From the NCBI GenBank assembly GCA_004293675.1, contig READ01000023.1:29971-93970 (forward strand): a stretch of 64,000 nt of DNA, read 5' to 3'. Positions 43,500-51,756 of this stretch are shown here, one piece after another (position 1 is the first letter of the stretch; each line of letters opens with the position of its first letter). The notes beneath the pieces are model-generated. The model worked only from the letters and a program-made list of their open reading frames with translations. It did no database searches and was not told the origin of the DNA. The position numbers and the translations under genes were made by a program. The stretch comes from Betaproteobacteria bacterium (lineage in GTDB: Bacteria; Pseudomonadota; Gammaproteobacteria; Burkholderiales; Casimicrobiaceae).

Positions 43500-44784
43500 T
43501 CTATTGGTAAAAAATGCGACGCTCTCCGACGGTCGCACCGAGATGTCGATCGGCGTGGTCGGTGACCGAATTGTTGACCTTGATCAAGCACTCGATGCGC
43601 CTGCAATCACCGTCATTGACGCCGCGGGGCAACTCGTTTCGCCGCCATTCGTCGATGCGCATTTTCATATGGATGCCACACTTTCGTTGGGTTTACCGCG
43701 CATCAATGAAAGCGGCACGCTATTGGAGGGCATCGCGCTGTGGGGTGAGCTCAAGCCCGAGCTCACGCAGCAAGCCGTTGTTGATCGCGCGCTGGCCTAC
43801 TGCGACTGGGCGGTGGCCAAGGGATTGCTCGCGATTCGTTCACACGTCGATATTTGCGACGAGCGTTTGCTCGCCGTTGAGGCGCTCCTTGAGGTGAAGC
43901 GCCGAGTGAAGCCGTATCTCGATTTGCAGCTCGTTGCGTTTCCGCAGGACGGCGTGCTGCGCTGGAAAGATTCAAAGGGCCGCGCATCGGCGTTTGACTT
44001 ACTCAAGCGCTCGCTCGATTTGGGTGTGGATGTGGTCGGCGGCATTCCGCACTTTGAGCGGACGATGGCTGAGGGAGCGAAGAGCGTTGAGTTGCTCTGT
44101 GAGCTCGCGGCACATCGTGGCCTTCGGGTGGACATGCACTGCGACGAAACCGATGATCCAATGTCGCGACACATCGAGACCTTGGCGTTTGAGACGCAGC
44201 GGCTCGGCATGCAGGGCCGCGTTAACGGTTCGCATTTGACATCGATGCATTCGATGGACAACTACTACGTGAGCAAACTCATTCCGTTGATGCGTGAATC
44301 GGGCGTGAGCGCGGTGGCTAATCCGCTCATTAACATCACGATTCAAGGTCGTCACGACAGCTATCCCAAACGCCGTGGCATGACACGCGTGCCCGAGCTT
44401 TTAGCGGCGGGCGTGCCCGTGGCTTTTGGTCATGACTGTGTGATGGACCCTTGGTACTCACTCGGGAGCGGCGACATGCTCGAAGTCGCGCACATGGGTT
44501 TGCACGTTGCGCAAATGACCGGGCAAAAGGCGATGCGCGAATGCTTCAAAGCTGTGACCGAAACGCCAGCGTCGATCTTGGGACTGGATGGTTACGGTAT
44601 CGCCAAAGGGTGCTTCGCTGACTTCGTGGTGCTGCAAGCACGTGATCCGATCGAGGCGATTCGTACTCGCGCTACAAGGCTTAAAGTGGTGCGGCGCGGC
44701 GTGGTGATCGCTGAATGCTCGCCAAACGTTTCGGCGCTTCACCTTACCAGTCGTCCCGCGAGCGTTAACTTCCTAAAGCCGTGA
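43492..44784 (+). CDS. codA: cytosine deaminase
   Basis: Amidohydrolase-superfamily deaminase converting cytosine to uracil and ammonia, 430 residues. Metal-binding motifs are VDAHFHMDATLSLG (HxH, about 62), RSHVDI (about 118), DMHCDETDDP (about 213) and FGHDCVMDPWYSLGSGDM (about 308). NPLINITIQGRHDSYPKRRG and the Trp-Tyr after the last Asp match E. coli CodA rather than other amidohydrolases. The ATG at 43492 overlaps the symporter stop. Followed by upp, it supplies uracil for salvage. Isocytosine or other pyrimidine deaminase activity is possible. Confidence 0.9.
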   Translation: MLDLLVKNATLSDGRTEMSIGVVGDRIVDLDQALDAPAITVIDAAGQLVSPPFVDAHFHMDATLSLGLPRINESGTLLEGIALWGELKPELTQQAVVDRALAYCDWAVAKGLLAIRSHVDICDERLLAVEALLEVKRRVKPYLDLQLVAFPQDGVLRWKDSKGRASAFDLLKRSLDLGVDVVGGIPHFERTMAEGAKSVELLCELAAHRGLRVDMHCDETDDPMSRHIETLAFETQRLGMQGRVNGSHLTSMHSMDNYYVSKLIPLMRESGVSAVANPLINITIQGRHDSYPKRRGMTRVPELLAAGVPVAFGHDCVMDPWYSLGSGDMLEVAHMGLHVAQMTGQKAMRECFKAVTETPASILGLDGYGIAKGCFADFVVLQARDPIEAIRTRATRLKVVRRGVVIAECSPNVSALHLTSRPASVNFLKP

Positions 44785-45092
44785 GTTCCGTTACGAAGTT
44801 TTCGTCACCCCGGCGCGGGCCGGGCCCCACGCCCGAAAGCGCCGCGCGGGAACCTACCCCATCCTAGGGAAACGCTGATTAAATCGCCACCGGCATCGCA
44901 TCCTTGTTTTGGGCGAACTACTTCGCCGAAAATACTCGTAATAGCCCGCTATTACTGCGTTTCGCTATTACTGCGTTTTTCGGCTCGTATTTCATCCCAA
45001 AGCAAGGCGCGCTGCGCGGCGTCCATTTAATCAGCGTCTCCCTAGAAGCGCGAACGCCCCTCTTGACCGCTGAACAACTCTAATCAAGAACC
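44785..45092. other. gap between codA and upp
   Basis: 308 bases with no gene. 44803-44860 is very GC-rich and partly self-complementary (GGCGCGGGCCGGGCCCC). The rest is the 182-bp inverted-repeat element described separately, then about 47 bases before upp. Confidence 0.8.
44864..45045. mobile_element. 182-bp MITE-like element with 21-bp terminal inverted repeats
   Basis: Ends are 44864-44884 (CTAGGGAAACGCTGATTAAA and one more base) and 45025-45045, reverse complements at 20 of 21 positions. Inner regions are also complementary (CCTTGTTTTGGG near 44902 with CCCAAAGCAAGG near 44995), so the whole element can fold back. The centre has a short direct repeat, CTATTACTGCGTTT, twice. It has no coding capacity. 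CTAG at both extremes may be part of the repeat or of the target site. Confidence 0.75.
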
Positions 45093-45743
45093 ATGAAAAC
45101 CGATCCCCGCTTCCCCAGCCTCTCTATCGTTAATCACCCGCTCATCCAGCACAAGCTTTCGCACATGCGAAATGTGGAAACGTCCACTCGTACATTTCGG
45201 CAATTGCTCAGGGAGATAACGCTACTCATGGGCTACGAGCTCACCCGCGATTTGCCGATGACCACCGAGCGCATTGAAACGCCGCTGTGCCCCATGGACG
45301 CACCTGTGATCGCCGGAAAGAAAATCGCCGTGGTACCCGTTCTGCGGGCGGGACTCGGCATGGCCGATGGCTTGATGGACTTGATCCCGTCTGCACGACA
45401 AGGTCACGTCGGACTCTATCGCGGCGAAGATAACAAACCCGTTGAATACTACGTACGCTTACCCGAAATTGAAGGCCGCATCTTTATCGTGTGTGACCCC
45501 ATGCTCGCCACCGGAAACTCAGCGGTGCATGCCATCGACGTACTAAAGAAACGCGGCATTCAAGGCGATCAAATCCGTTTCCTCTCACTCGTCGCAGCGC
45601 CGGAGGGCGTGCAGGTCGTCGTCGATGCGCACCCCGATGTGCGCATCTTCACCGCGTCACTCGATTCGCACCTCAACGAACACGCCTACATCGTCCCGGG
45701 CTTGGGCGACGCAGGGGATCGGATATTTGGGACGAAGCATTGA
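45093..45743 (+). CDS. upp: uracil phosphoribosyltransferase
   Basis: Converts uracil and PRPP to UMP. 216 residues, close to the usual 208. It starts with [20 protein letters not shown] and shows [14 protein letters not shown] (about 82), the PRPP-binding [19 protein letters not shown] (about 131-149) and the uracil-binding C-terminus [16 protein letters not shown]. It probably belongs functionally to codA upstream, although a repeat element separates them. It ends five bases from the convergent regulator gene with no visible terminator. Confidence 0.95.
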   Translation: MKTDPRFPSLSIVNHPLIQHKLSHMRNVETSTRTFRQLLREITLLMGYELTRDLPMTTERIETPLCPMDAPVIAGKKIAVVPVLRAGLGMADGLMDLIPSARQGHVGLYRGEDNKPVEYYVRLPEIEGRIFIVCDPMLATGNSAVHAIDVLKKRGIQGDQIRFLSLVAAPEGVQVVVDAHPDVRIFTASLDSHLNEHAYIVPGLGDAGDRIFGTKH

Positions 45744-45748
45744 CTATG

Positions 45749-46483
45749 TCACCGTCGCTGCAACGCCTGAAACACTAGCGGCTCCCAATCGCGAACCGCT
45801 AAAACGCAGGTGATGTTAGTTTTCCGTTCGCGTGGTAGCCGCTGGTCTTTGATGTGGAGCGCTGCGATTTCCTCAGCGATTTGGCGCAGTCGCATCATCA
45901 GTATTTGAATGGACGCAGTGGAAAGCGCGCCGGTGACCAATCGAAAGGTGGCAGAGTCATCATCGAACGTGCCGTCAAAAAATTCTTTGGCGAGTTGCTC
46001 GCGAAACGTCCGGATGAATGGACCATCGGGTAGCCATCGAAAGCTTCGTGCGAGTCGCAACCGAATTCTATTTTCGCTATGCAATTCGAGGATGCCGATG
46101 CCGTCGAGCTCGAGCAGGTAGCCAATCAATTCCGGCTCCGTAAACGCGTAGCGCGTTTGAATCTCTTGAAATGTCCATTGATTTAGTACGCACAGCGAGA
46201 CAAGCCACAGCTTTGCGTCACTCACGATTCGCTGCTCGTCTGAGTAGCTCAACTGCTCGGTGAATTCGCCCCGCGCATCAACGTGCTCGCTGAGCTCATC
46301 GAGCGTGACCCCAGCAGCTTCACAAATTCGTGCGAAGCGATCAAGCCGGAGCGTGCCTTTCGATAGATCGCGTTTCACCGTTGCTTCGCTCACGTTCAGC
46401 GCCGCTGCGAGTTGGGCGTAGGTTCGCCCGCGTCGCTTGAGCGAGGCCTTTAGTGCATCCACCAAATGAATTGCAAGGCTCAT
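45749..46483 (-). CDS. Cro/CI-type HTH transcriptional regulator
   Basis: 244 residues with an N-terminal helix-turn-helix (about 17-65): TYAQLAAALNVSEATVKRDL followed by RLDRFARICEAAGVTLDELS. The rest is an uncharacterised domain with a winged-helix-like part (WTFQEIQTRYAFTEPELIGY). No ligand-binding fold is recognised. It converges on upp, so control of the nucleobase operon is possible but not shown. It lies downstream of the lipoprotein gene on the same strand (27-base gap). Confidence 0.82.
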   Translation of the reverse strand: MSLAIHLVDALKASLKRRGRTYAQLAAALNVSEATVKRDLSKGTLRLDRFARICEAAGVTLDELSEHVDARGEFTEQLSYSDEQRIVSDAKLWLVSLCVLNQWTFQEIQTRYAFTEPELIGYLLELDGIGILELHSENRIRLRLARSFRWLPDGPFIRTFREQLAKEFFDGTFDDDSATFRLVTGALSTASIQILMMRLRQIAEEIAALHIKDQRLPRERKTNITCVLAVRDWEPLVFQALQRR

Positions 46484-46510
46484 GCTGTTCCTTTCTTTGT
46501 CGCCCGACCG

Positions 46511-47002
46511 CTACCCGCCCAAATGCATACGAAACGCTGCACCACTCGATAGGCTACACGTTCCGACGCCCTGCGTGGGCGAGCTCATGGTGTACTGGCA
46601 CGTTAAAAATCCGCCGCGTGAGCCCGCCGCACTGGCCACACCGCTATTGGATCGGCCGGGCGAACGCGTGGCCTCGCCGGTAAACGTTTCCGCGCCGACG
46701 GTGACGGCAAACTGCCCGCGTCCATCGAGCAAATTAACCACTTGCCCCGTGACCACGCCGATGCGTGACGCTTCATCGTTGCTTGGGTACAGCCGCAGAT
46801 TGGCGACCGCGGGCGACGCAGGCGGCGGGGCAATCAGCGGCGCAGCCACAACCGGTGCGGGCGAGACAATCACGCCGCCAGCGGGATAGCTGCGGCCGTC
46901 TTGATGCACCGGCACGACGTAGCAACCCGTCACCGCGATGCTCGTACTCAACAGCGCCGCTGATAGCGCAACACGACACAACATGACATTGATTTCACTC
47001 AT
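46511..47002 (-). CDS. small lipoprotein of unknown function
   Basis: 163 residues, predicted outer-membrane or periplasmic lipoprotein. The signal peptide ends in lipobox AVTGC (Cys about residue 27). A Pro/Ala/Val-rich linker (about 40-65) follows, then a compact domain with two more Cys (FLTCQYTM, GTCSLSSG), which could form a disulfide. The start at 47002 gives a proper signal peptide; the frame is open 14 codons further. No family recognised. It may share a transcript with the regulator at 45749. Confidence 0.75.
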   Translation of the reverse strand: MSEINVMLCRVALSAALLSTSIAVTGCYVVPVHQDGRSYPAGGVIVSPAPVVAAPLIAPPPASPAVANLRLYPSNDEASRIGVVTGQVVNLLDGRGQFAVTVGAETFTGEATRSPGRSNSGVASAAGSRGGFLTCQYTMSSPTQGVGTCSLSSGAAFRMHLGG

Positions 47003-47373
47003 TGCAAATCCTTCGCAACACCGAGCACATGCCCGTGAACACAAGCGTAGGTGGCGTGTTTCGGCAAGACAATGCGAACGATCGAGGTAGCGGAATCAGC
47101 GACTTAGCGCGACGGATCGTGCTACTTTCGCAATGCACCAGCGTTGCGTGGAACCTGTTTACGATGGCGCGGTCGAGGGCGGTTCATTGACGGCCTGCTA
47201 GTGTGTTCCGCCCTCGTAATCGCTGATTTGAGTATTTCGATCCTAACTTTTTCTACAAAAGCCATATAGATTGGCGCATTGACTACATTCTTATTGCTTT
47301 TCAATAACAAATTGAAGTTCTATCAATGCCTTATTTTATAAGGCATTGATATGTAGAGCCAGGAAGCATTCAT
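47003..47373. other. gap with hairpin and family B repeat
   Basis: 371 bases without a credible gene. A 9-bp inverted repeat (CGAGGGCGG at 47174-47182 with CCGCCCTCG at 47208-47216, 25-base loop) sits in the middle, and a family B repeat covers the right end. Short frames here are not convincing. Confidence 0.7.
47255..47352. repeat. paired-arm palindromic repeat (family B copy)
   Basis: Left arm ACAAAAGCCATATAGATTGG and right arm CAATGCCTTATTTTATAAGG, the latter extending into a perfect palindrome (ATCAATGCCTTA with its complement). It lies 20 bases beyond the end of the 264-residue rtcB-linked gene and could serve as its terminator hairpin. Confidence 0.7.
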
Positions 47374-48168
47374 TTACAGTTGGTGTTTCGCGATTTCCTT
47401 GCTGTTGAGCTGCCGCTTGCTGACGACATAGGTGTCGCCTTCGAATCTTGACAGCCAACGCTTTTCCAGCACGCACCACACTCGTGGAAGCTTTGCCCGC
47501 TCCTCCGGTTTCATGCGTTGCCTTTGCCAATCCCACAGCTGAGTGCCGGGAACGGGGGCGATCACAACTTCGTACCAAACGCCGTTAAAGCTACGATATT
47601 GCCGCGTTGAATCGATGATGCGAAGGGTCTTTGCCTGCTGCAATTCGCGCGCTGCATTTGAGTTTCGCTCAGCGGCCTTTCGATGCATACGTGATTGCGT
47701 TTCGCGCAAGATACCCGTGCGTGGATCAACGAATAGCGGCGAAGACGATTGCTCTACCGGTTGCAATTCACCCAGTCGCGAATAACGCGGTCGATGCAAG
47801 AACACGACACCGCCTTTGCCGGGTTGCGCTTCGCTACGCGGCTTTACGATGATCTCCGTCAGCACGTAGTCATCGACATGCGCCATGATGTGTTGTTGCA
47901 CGGTGCTGCGCTGATCGATGTGGGTGAGCAGTTCCGAGCGCACCTTATCCCACGGTCGTCCGGCACTGCTGATGAGAAAGCGGCGCAGTGGTGCCAAGTT
48001 TTCATTGAGCCACTTTCGCTGCACGTGCCCAGCACGCATGCCCATTTTCTGCGGCCGTTCTTCGCTATTTAGAAATTGACGGAAACCGCTTTCGCGGCCT
48101 CCACCCAGCCAATCGCCGCGGACCAAACGCGGTCGCTCGACGATGACTTTAAACATGTCACTACGCAT
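47374..48168 (-). CDS. rtcB-linked protein of unknown function (264 residues)
   Basis: No family assigned. It is basic, with no signal peptide or membrane segment. The first 90 residues hold a dense motif-like stretch: GHVQRKWLNENLAPLRRFLI (about 48-67), then GRPWDKVRSELLTHI and STVQQHIMAHVDDYV. The middle has VVFLHRPRYSRLGEL. The C-terminal half contains RSFNGVWYEVVIAPVPG and LPRVWCVLEKRWLSRFE, a small beta-rich, Trp-rich pattern. GGAG lies eight bases before the ATG at 48168, which overlaps the 67-residue gene by eight bases. It is the last gene of the rtcB transcript. A role in RNA or ribosome repair is inferred from context only. Confidence 0.8.
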   Translation of the reverse strand: MRSDMFKVIVERPRLVRGDWLGGGRESGFRQFLNSEERPQKMGMRAGHVQRKWLNENLAPLRRFLISSAGRPWDKVRSELLTHIDQRSTVQQHIMAHVDDYVLTEIIVKPRSEAQPGKGGVVFLHRPRYSRLGELQPVEQSSSPLFVDPRTGILRETQSRMHRKAAERNSNAARELQQAKTLRIIDSTRQYRSFNGVWYEVVIAPVPGTQLWDWQRQRMKPEERAKLPRVWCVLEKRWLSRFEGDTYVVSKRQLNSKEIAKHQL

Positions 48169-48364
48169 GATGAATCTCCGTTTCTATTTCTTCGTCTTCT
48201 GTTTCGTCTAGCAAGCGATTCAACGCCTGCTTATTGTTTTGTCGTGTCGCACCATACGGTTTGATGTGCGGCCCGCCTTTGCGCTTCAATCCTTCAATGG
48301 CAATGCGGTTTCGCGGTTTCACTGGTTCAATGGTGAACAGAATGTGTCGATGTGTTTTGCTCAT
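48161..48364 (-). CDS. rtcB-linked small protein of unknown function (67 residues)
   Basis: Small protein with a basic N-terminal half (KPRNRIAIEGLKRKGGPHIK) and an acidic tail (LDETEDEEIETEIHHA), a charge layout often seen in nucleic-acid or ribosome-associated peptides. A strong ribosome site (AAGGAG) lies seven to eight bases upstream of the ATG. It begins 12 bases after the rtcB stop and overlaps the next gene by eight bases, so it is almost certainly translated with both. No family recognised. Confidence 0.78.
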   Translation of the reverse strand: MSKTHRHILFTIEPVKPRNRIAIEGLKRKGGPHIKPYGATRQNNKQALNRLLDETEDEEIETEIHHA

Positions 48365-48376
48365 CTCTTTTCTCCT

Positions 48377-49585
48377 TCACCCTTTAATGCACAGCACTTG
48401 TTTCAACGTGTGCTCCACGCTGACCAAGTCGCCTTGATTGGCCATCACCGAATCGATGTCTTTGTAAGCACCAGGAATTTCGTCAAGCACGCCGCCGTCC
48501 TTGCGGCATTCCACGCCAAGGGTTTGCTCGGCCAATTGCACGCGACTAAACGTACGCTTGGCTTCGCTGCGGCTCATGCGTCGCCCGGCACCATGCGAAC
48601 ACGAACAGAATGAGTGCGCATTGCCACGACCGCGAACGATGTAGCTCTTTGCACCCATGCTGCCGGGAATGATTCCGAGCTCGCCATCAAACGCCGAGAT
48701 CGCACCCTTGCGGGTCACGTAAACGTTCTCGCCAAAGTGCGATTCGCGACTAACGTAGTTGTGATGACAATTAATCGCCTCCGTCGTTAACGAAAACTTC
48801 GGTAGCTGCTTTTGCATCACAGCGATCACCGCGCGCAACATCAATTCACGATTGAGCCTTGCGTAGTCTTGTGCCCAGTTAAGCGCCTCGATGTAGTCAT
48901 CAAACATCTCGGTGCCTTCGCGCAGATACGCAAGATCTTTGTCTGGCAAAGCGTGCACGAGTCGCCCCATGTCCTTCTTTGCCTTTTCAATGAAATAGCG
49001 TCCCATCGCGTTTCCGATGCCGCGCGAACCGCTGTGCAGCATGACCCATACGTGCTGCGATTCATCCAAACACAATTCAATGAAGTGATTGCCGCCGCCC
49101 AAGGTGCCGAGCTGACACAACCAGGTTGAATTGAATTTGCGCTGCATTTTCATGAGCGCTGGATGCTTCGCCACGATACGATCCAAACCCGGATCCATCG
49201 CTCGCGCCGCACGATGCATGGCCGAGCCGTGCACTTTGCTGGAGGCGTGTTGCGTCAATCCGACCGGAACTGCGGACTCAATATCCATCCGCAGCTTGTA
49301 CAAACTCGTTGGCAAATCGCTCGCCATCAAACTGGTGCGCACTGCATTCATGCCGCAGCCAATGTCAACGCCCACGGCGGCGGGAATGATCGCGTCCTTG
49401 GTCGGAATCACCGTACCCACGGTCGCGCCCACGCCGGCGTGAACGTCTGGCATTGCTGCGATGTGATGGTGAAGAATCGGCAATTGCGCGATGTTCACCA
49501 GTTGTTGAATAGCCTCGGGCTCGATGTCTTTCGTCCATACGAGCGCGGGGACCTTGCCCTTGTTCAGGGTGAGTTGAATGCCCAT
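48377..49585 (-). CDS. rtcB: RNA-splicing ligase RtcB
   Basis: GTP- and Mn-dependent RNA ligase joining 2',3'-cyclic-phosphate or 3'-phosphate ends to 5'-OH ends. 402 residues. Motifs: AAMPDVHAGVGATVGTVIP (about 43-61), VGVDIGCGMNAVRTSL (metal-binding Asp/Cys, about 72-87), GTLGGGNHFIELC (about 163, GTP/metal site), LHSGSRGIGNAMGRYF and the C-terminal CSHGAGRRMSRSEAK with the His that accepts GMP. All catalytic residues appear intact. No rtcA, rtcR or prfH is adjacent; instead two unknown small genes follow. Upstream is a 480-base gap. An open stretch of 34 codons continues upstream in frame but has no start codon. Confidence 0.95.
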   Translation of the reverse strand: MGIQLTLNKGKVPALVWTKDIEPEAIQQLVNIAQLPILHHHIAAMPDVHAGVGATVGTVIPTKDAIIPAAVGVDIGCGMNAVRTSLMASDLPTSLYKLRMDIESAVPVGLTQHASSKVHGSAMHRAARAMDPGLDRIVAKHPALMKMQRKFNSTWLCQLGTLGGGNHFIELCLDESQHVWVMLHSGSRGIGNAMGRYFIEKAKKDMGRLVHALPDKDLAYLREGTEMFDDYIEALNWAQDYARLNRELMLRAVIAVMQKQLPKFSLTTEAINCHHNYVSRESHFGENVYVTRKGAISAFDGELGIIPGSMGAKSYIVRGRGNAHSFCSCSHGAGRRMSRSEAKRTFSRVQLAEQTLGVECRKDGGVLDEIPGAYKDIDSVMANQGDLVSVEHTLKQVLCIKG

Positions 49586-50065
49586 GTAAATTTTTCTCGA
49601 TTGGCCGACAGCAAGACCTTCAACACCGTTTACGGTGCGCCCATCGAGCCATAAATAGAAAAGCTCGGGACGAATAGAGGCCTCGCGTCAGCGATAACTC
49701 ACACGCAAGCGCCCACTCGGCAGACGTAGAAACGCCTCAAGCAAAACACTTGCGAAACTTTTTTGGGAAAGCAGACGGAGCGAAACGAAGCAGCTCCGGT
49801 GAGTCGGTGGCGCTGCGTCAATGCAAAAGCAAGCGCGCGCTCAACCCATCGAAACCCTAGGCTTGCTCCAATCTGCAAATACGAATTTGCAGCATTGGAA
49901 AATCCTTTGAGTAATTCATCACGACGACATGTCGCGACGAGGAACGAATGTTAAACAGCGTGAATCACTTTGCGCAACCGATTTGAATTGGTTTCGTGCG
50001 CATCACAAGATACTTTGTAACTTCGATGCAACACAACGCGGGCATTGCGCGCCGCGTTGACAGCG
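49586..50065. other. 480-base leader region upstream of rtcB
   Basis: No protein gene accepted. Two hairpins are visible: CACCG-TTTA-CGGTG at 49624-49637, about 40 bases before the rtcB start, and a long near-perfect stem at 49868-49898 (separate entry). No clear sigma-54 site or tRNA-like fold was recognised by eye. The region may hold the rtcB promoter and a structured RNA. Confidence 0.6.
49868..49898 (-). ncRNA. strong hairpin of unknown role upstream of rtcB
   Basis: CCAAT-CTGCAAAT, loop ACGA, ATTTGCAG-C-ATTGG: a 13-bp stem with a single bulged base. There is no T-run on either side, so it is not a standard terminator. It lies about 285 bases upstream of the rtcB ATG and about 170 beyond the downstream end of the alcohol dehydrogenase gene. 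It could be part of a leader RNA or small RNA; strand is assigned by proximity to rtcB. Confidence 0.35.
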
Positions 50066-51400
50066 CTACCAATAGCGCATCGCGCCTTTAAACAACTCCG
50101 CAAGTGTTGCTTTGCTCACGTCGCGCGGCGCATTTTTGATCACCCGCTGTTGGGGGAATGCGCGCTCGGCGAGTTGCTCTGCGTCGGCGTCGGTGTAGCC
50201 CACGGCATTGAGTCCGTTGGGGAAATCCACGGCTCGCATCATCTCGATGAGCTTTGCTGCAACGATCTCGCCAGCGTCGTTGGTGTTGGCGCCGCGCGTC
50301 TCCGCACCGAGAAACTGCGCTGCCTCAAGGTGGCGCTCAGGCGCGGCGTCACCCGTGAATCGATACACGCTGGGGGCGTTGAGCACAACGCTCATGCCGT
50401 GCGGCACCATGGGTTGATCTTGTGGGTAGCCCTGCGGCGGTTTGAAATCGCGAACCAGTCCGCTCACCGCGTAACTCATGCCGTGCGGCAGATGACAGCC
50501 AGCGTTCGAAAACGTCATGCCCGCAATCAAGGCGGAATACATGATCGCGCCCTTGGCTTGTTGATCGCTCGGATCATTGACTGCGCGCACTAAGTTTTGA
50601 CCGATGACGCGAAGTGACTCACGAGCGCCCATGTCGCTCCATAAATTGGCGCCCTGATTCATCGGCCGTTTCGCGCCATCCAATCCATCGTAGCTTTTCG
50701 CCTTTGCGCTATGCGCTCGCGCGGTGTAGCTCTCGAGCGCATGCGATAGGGCATCGAAGCCGTTGGCCGCAATGATGGCGGGTGACAAGGTGTGCGTGAC
50801 ATCCGGATCAACCAGCGCACGCGATGGCAACATGTGGCGCGACAAAATGCCGGTCTTACATTGATGCGAGAGCAAATCAAAGATTGCGATGCCGGTCACT
50901 TCACTACCTGTGCCGCACGTCGTTGGGCATGCAATGTGTGGCTTCAACGCACCGGGCACAGCGCGGCCTTCGCCAATAGGCGCATTGACATAGGCCATCA
51001 AATCTGCCGGATACGTTGCGAGCAAATTAGCAGCTTTCGCGGTGTCGATCACCGAGCCGCCACCTACGGAAACGAAGCCATCGAATTGGCCATCGATTGC
51101 AAATTGCGCCGCTGCTTTGAATGATCTATCCGTGGGTTCGACTTCGCATTCCCAATAGATCTCAACGCTGCAACCGGCGGCTTCGAGCGAGCGCTTTACC
51201 GTTGCGACATAGGGCAAATCGCGCACCAGCTTGTCGGTGTAGAGCGCGATACGCCGCATGCCCAGTGCGCGAGCATGTGAGCCCGCCTCGCGCAGGCAGC
51301 CGGGGCCAAAGGTGAAGTGATTGACCTCGACGCTAAACGACGTGTCGCCCGCGTGATCCGCTAAACCTTCAAGCCCGTAATAGCGACAACATGTGTACAT
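50066..51400 (-). CDS. iron-containing alcohol dehydrogenase (hydroxyacid-oxoacid transhydrogenase-like)
   Basis: 444 residues, group III Fe-dependent alcohol dehydrogenase. Dinucleotide site VSVGGGSVIDTAKAANLLA (about 108), PTTCGTGSEVTGIAIF (about 158) and metal ligands in GFDALSHALESY and CHLPHGMSYAV. The MYTCCRYYGL start and the 440-residue length match the hydroxyacid-oxoacid transhydrogenase (ADHFE1) branch, which interconverts 4-hydroxybutyrate and 2-oxoglutarate, rather than simple alcohol dehydrogenases. It is last in a seven-gene overlapping string, five bases after the ABM-domain gene. Confidence 0.85.
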   Translation of the reverse strand: MYTCCRYYGLEGLADHAGDTSFSVEVNHFTFGPGCLREAGSHARALGMRRIALYTDKLVRDLPYVATVKRSLEAAGCSVEIYWECEVEPTDRSFKAAAQFAIDGQFDGFVSVGGGSVIDTAKAANLLATYPADLMAYVNAPIGEGRAVPGALKPHIACPTTCGTGSEVTGIAIFDLLSHQCKTGILSRHMLPSRALVDPDVTHTLSPAIIAANGFDALSHALESYTARAHSAKAKSYDGLDGAKRPMNQGANLWSDMGARESLRVIGQNLVRAVNDPSDQQAKGAIMYSALIAGMTFSNAGCHLPHGMSYAVSGLVRDFKPPQGYPQDQPMVPHGMSVVLNAPSVYRFTGDAAPERHLEAAQFLGAETRGANTNDAGEIVAAKLIEMMRAVDFPNGLNAVGYTDADAEQLAERAFPQQRVIKNAPRDVSKATLAELFKGAMRYW

Positions 51401-51405
51401 TGTGT

Positions 51406-51756
51406 CTAGCGGCGTTCAGAGTTGATGTGGTTGTAGGCACGCTCGACTTTGGCGATACGAAGCTCGTAGCTGCTGTACCAGCGCGTTCGACCATATTCTT
51501 GGGCTAGTCGATGCTCGGTATTTTGTTTCCAACGGCGAATGCTGGCTTCATCGCGCCAATAGGAAACAGTGATCCCGAAGCCCGTTGAGCAACGCGCGCT
51601 CTCGATCCCAAGGTAGCCGTCTTGCTCGCTCGCCAGTTCAACCATCCGCTCGGCCATCTCGTCATAGCCGGGATTGCTTGAGTCGAGCTCCGACGAAAAA
51701 ATTACCGCGTAGTAGGGCGGATCGGGAAGCGTCGCAAAATTGGGCCGATCAGCCAT
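51406..51756 (-). CDS. antibiotic biosynthesis monooxygenase (ABM) domain protein
   Basis: 116-residue dimeric alpha+beta-barrel protein. The pattern [20 protein letters not shown] then [16 protein letters not shown] and [20 protein letters not shown] is typical of ABM-domain proteins, many of which are small cofactor-free monooxygenases or heme-related proteins. It overlaps the GMC oxidoreductase by eight bases. Substrate unknown. Confidence 0.85.
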   Translation of the reverse strand: MADRPNFATLPDPPYYAVIFSSELDSSNPGYDEMAERMVELASEQDGYLGIESARCSTGFGITVSYWRDEASIRRWKQNTEHRLAQEYGRTRWYSSYELRIAKVERAYNHINSERR

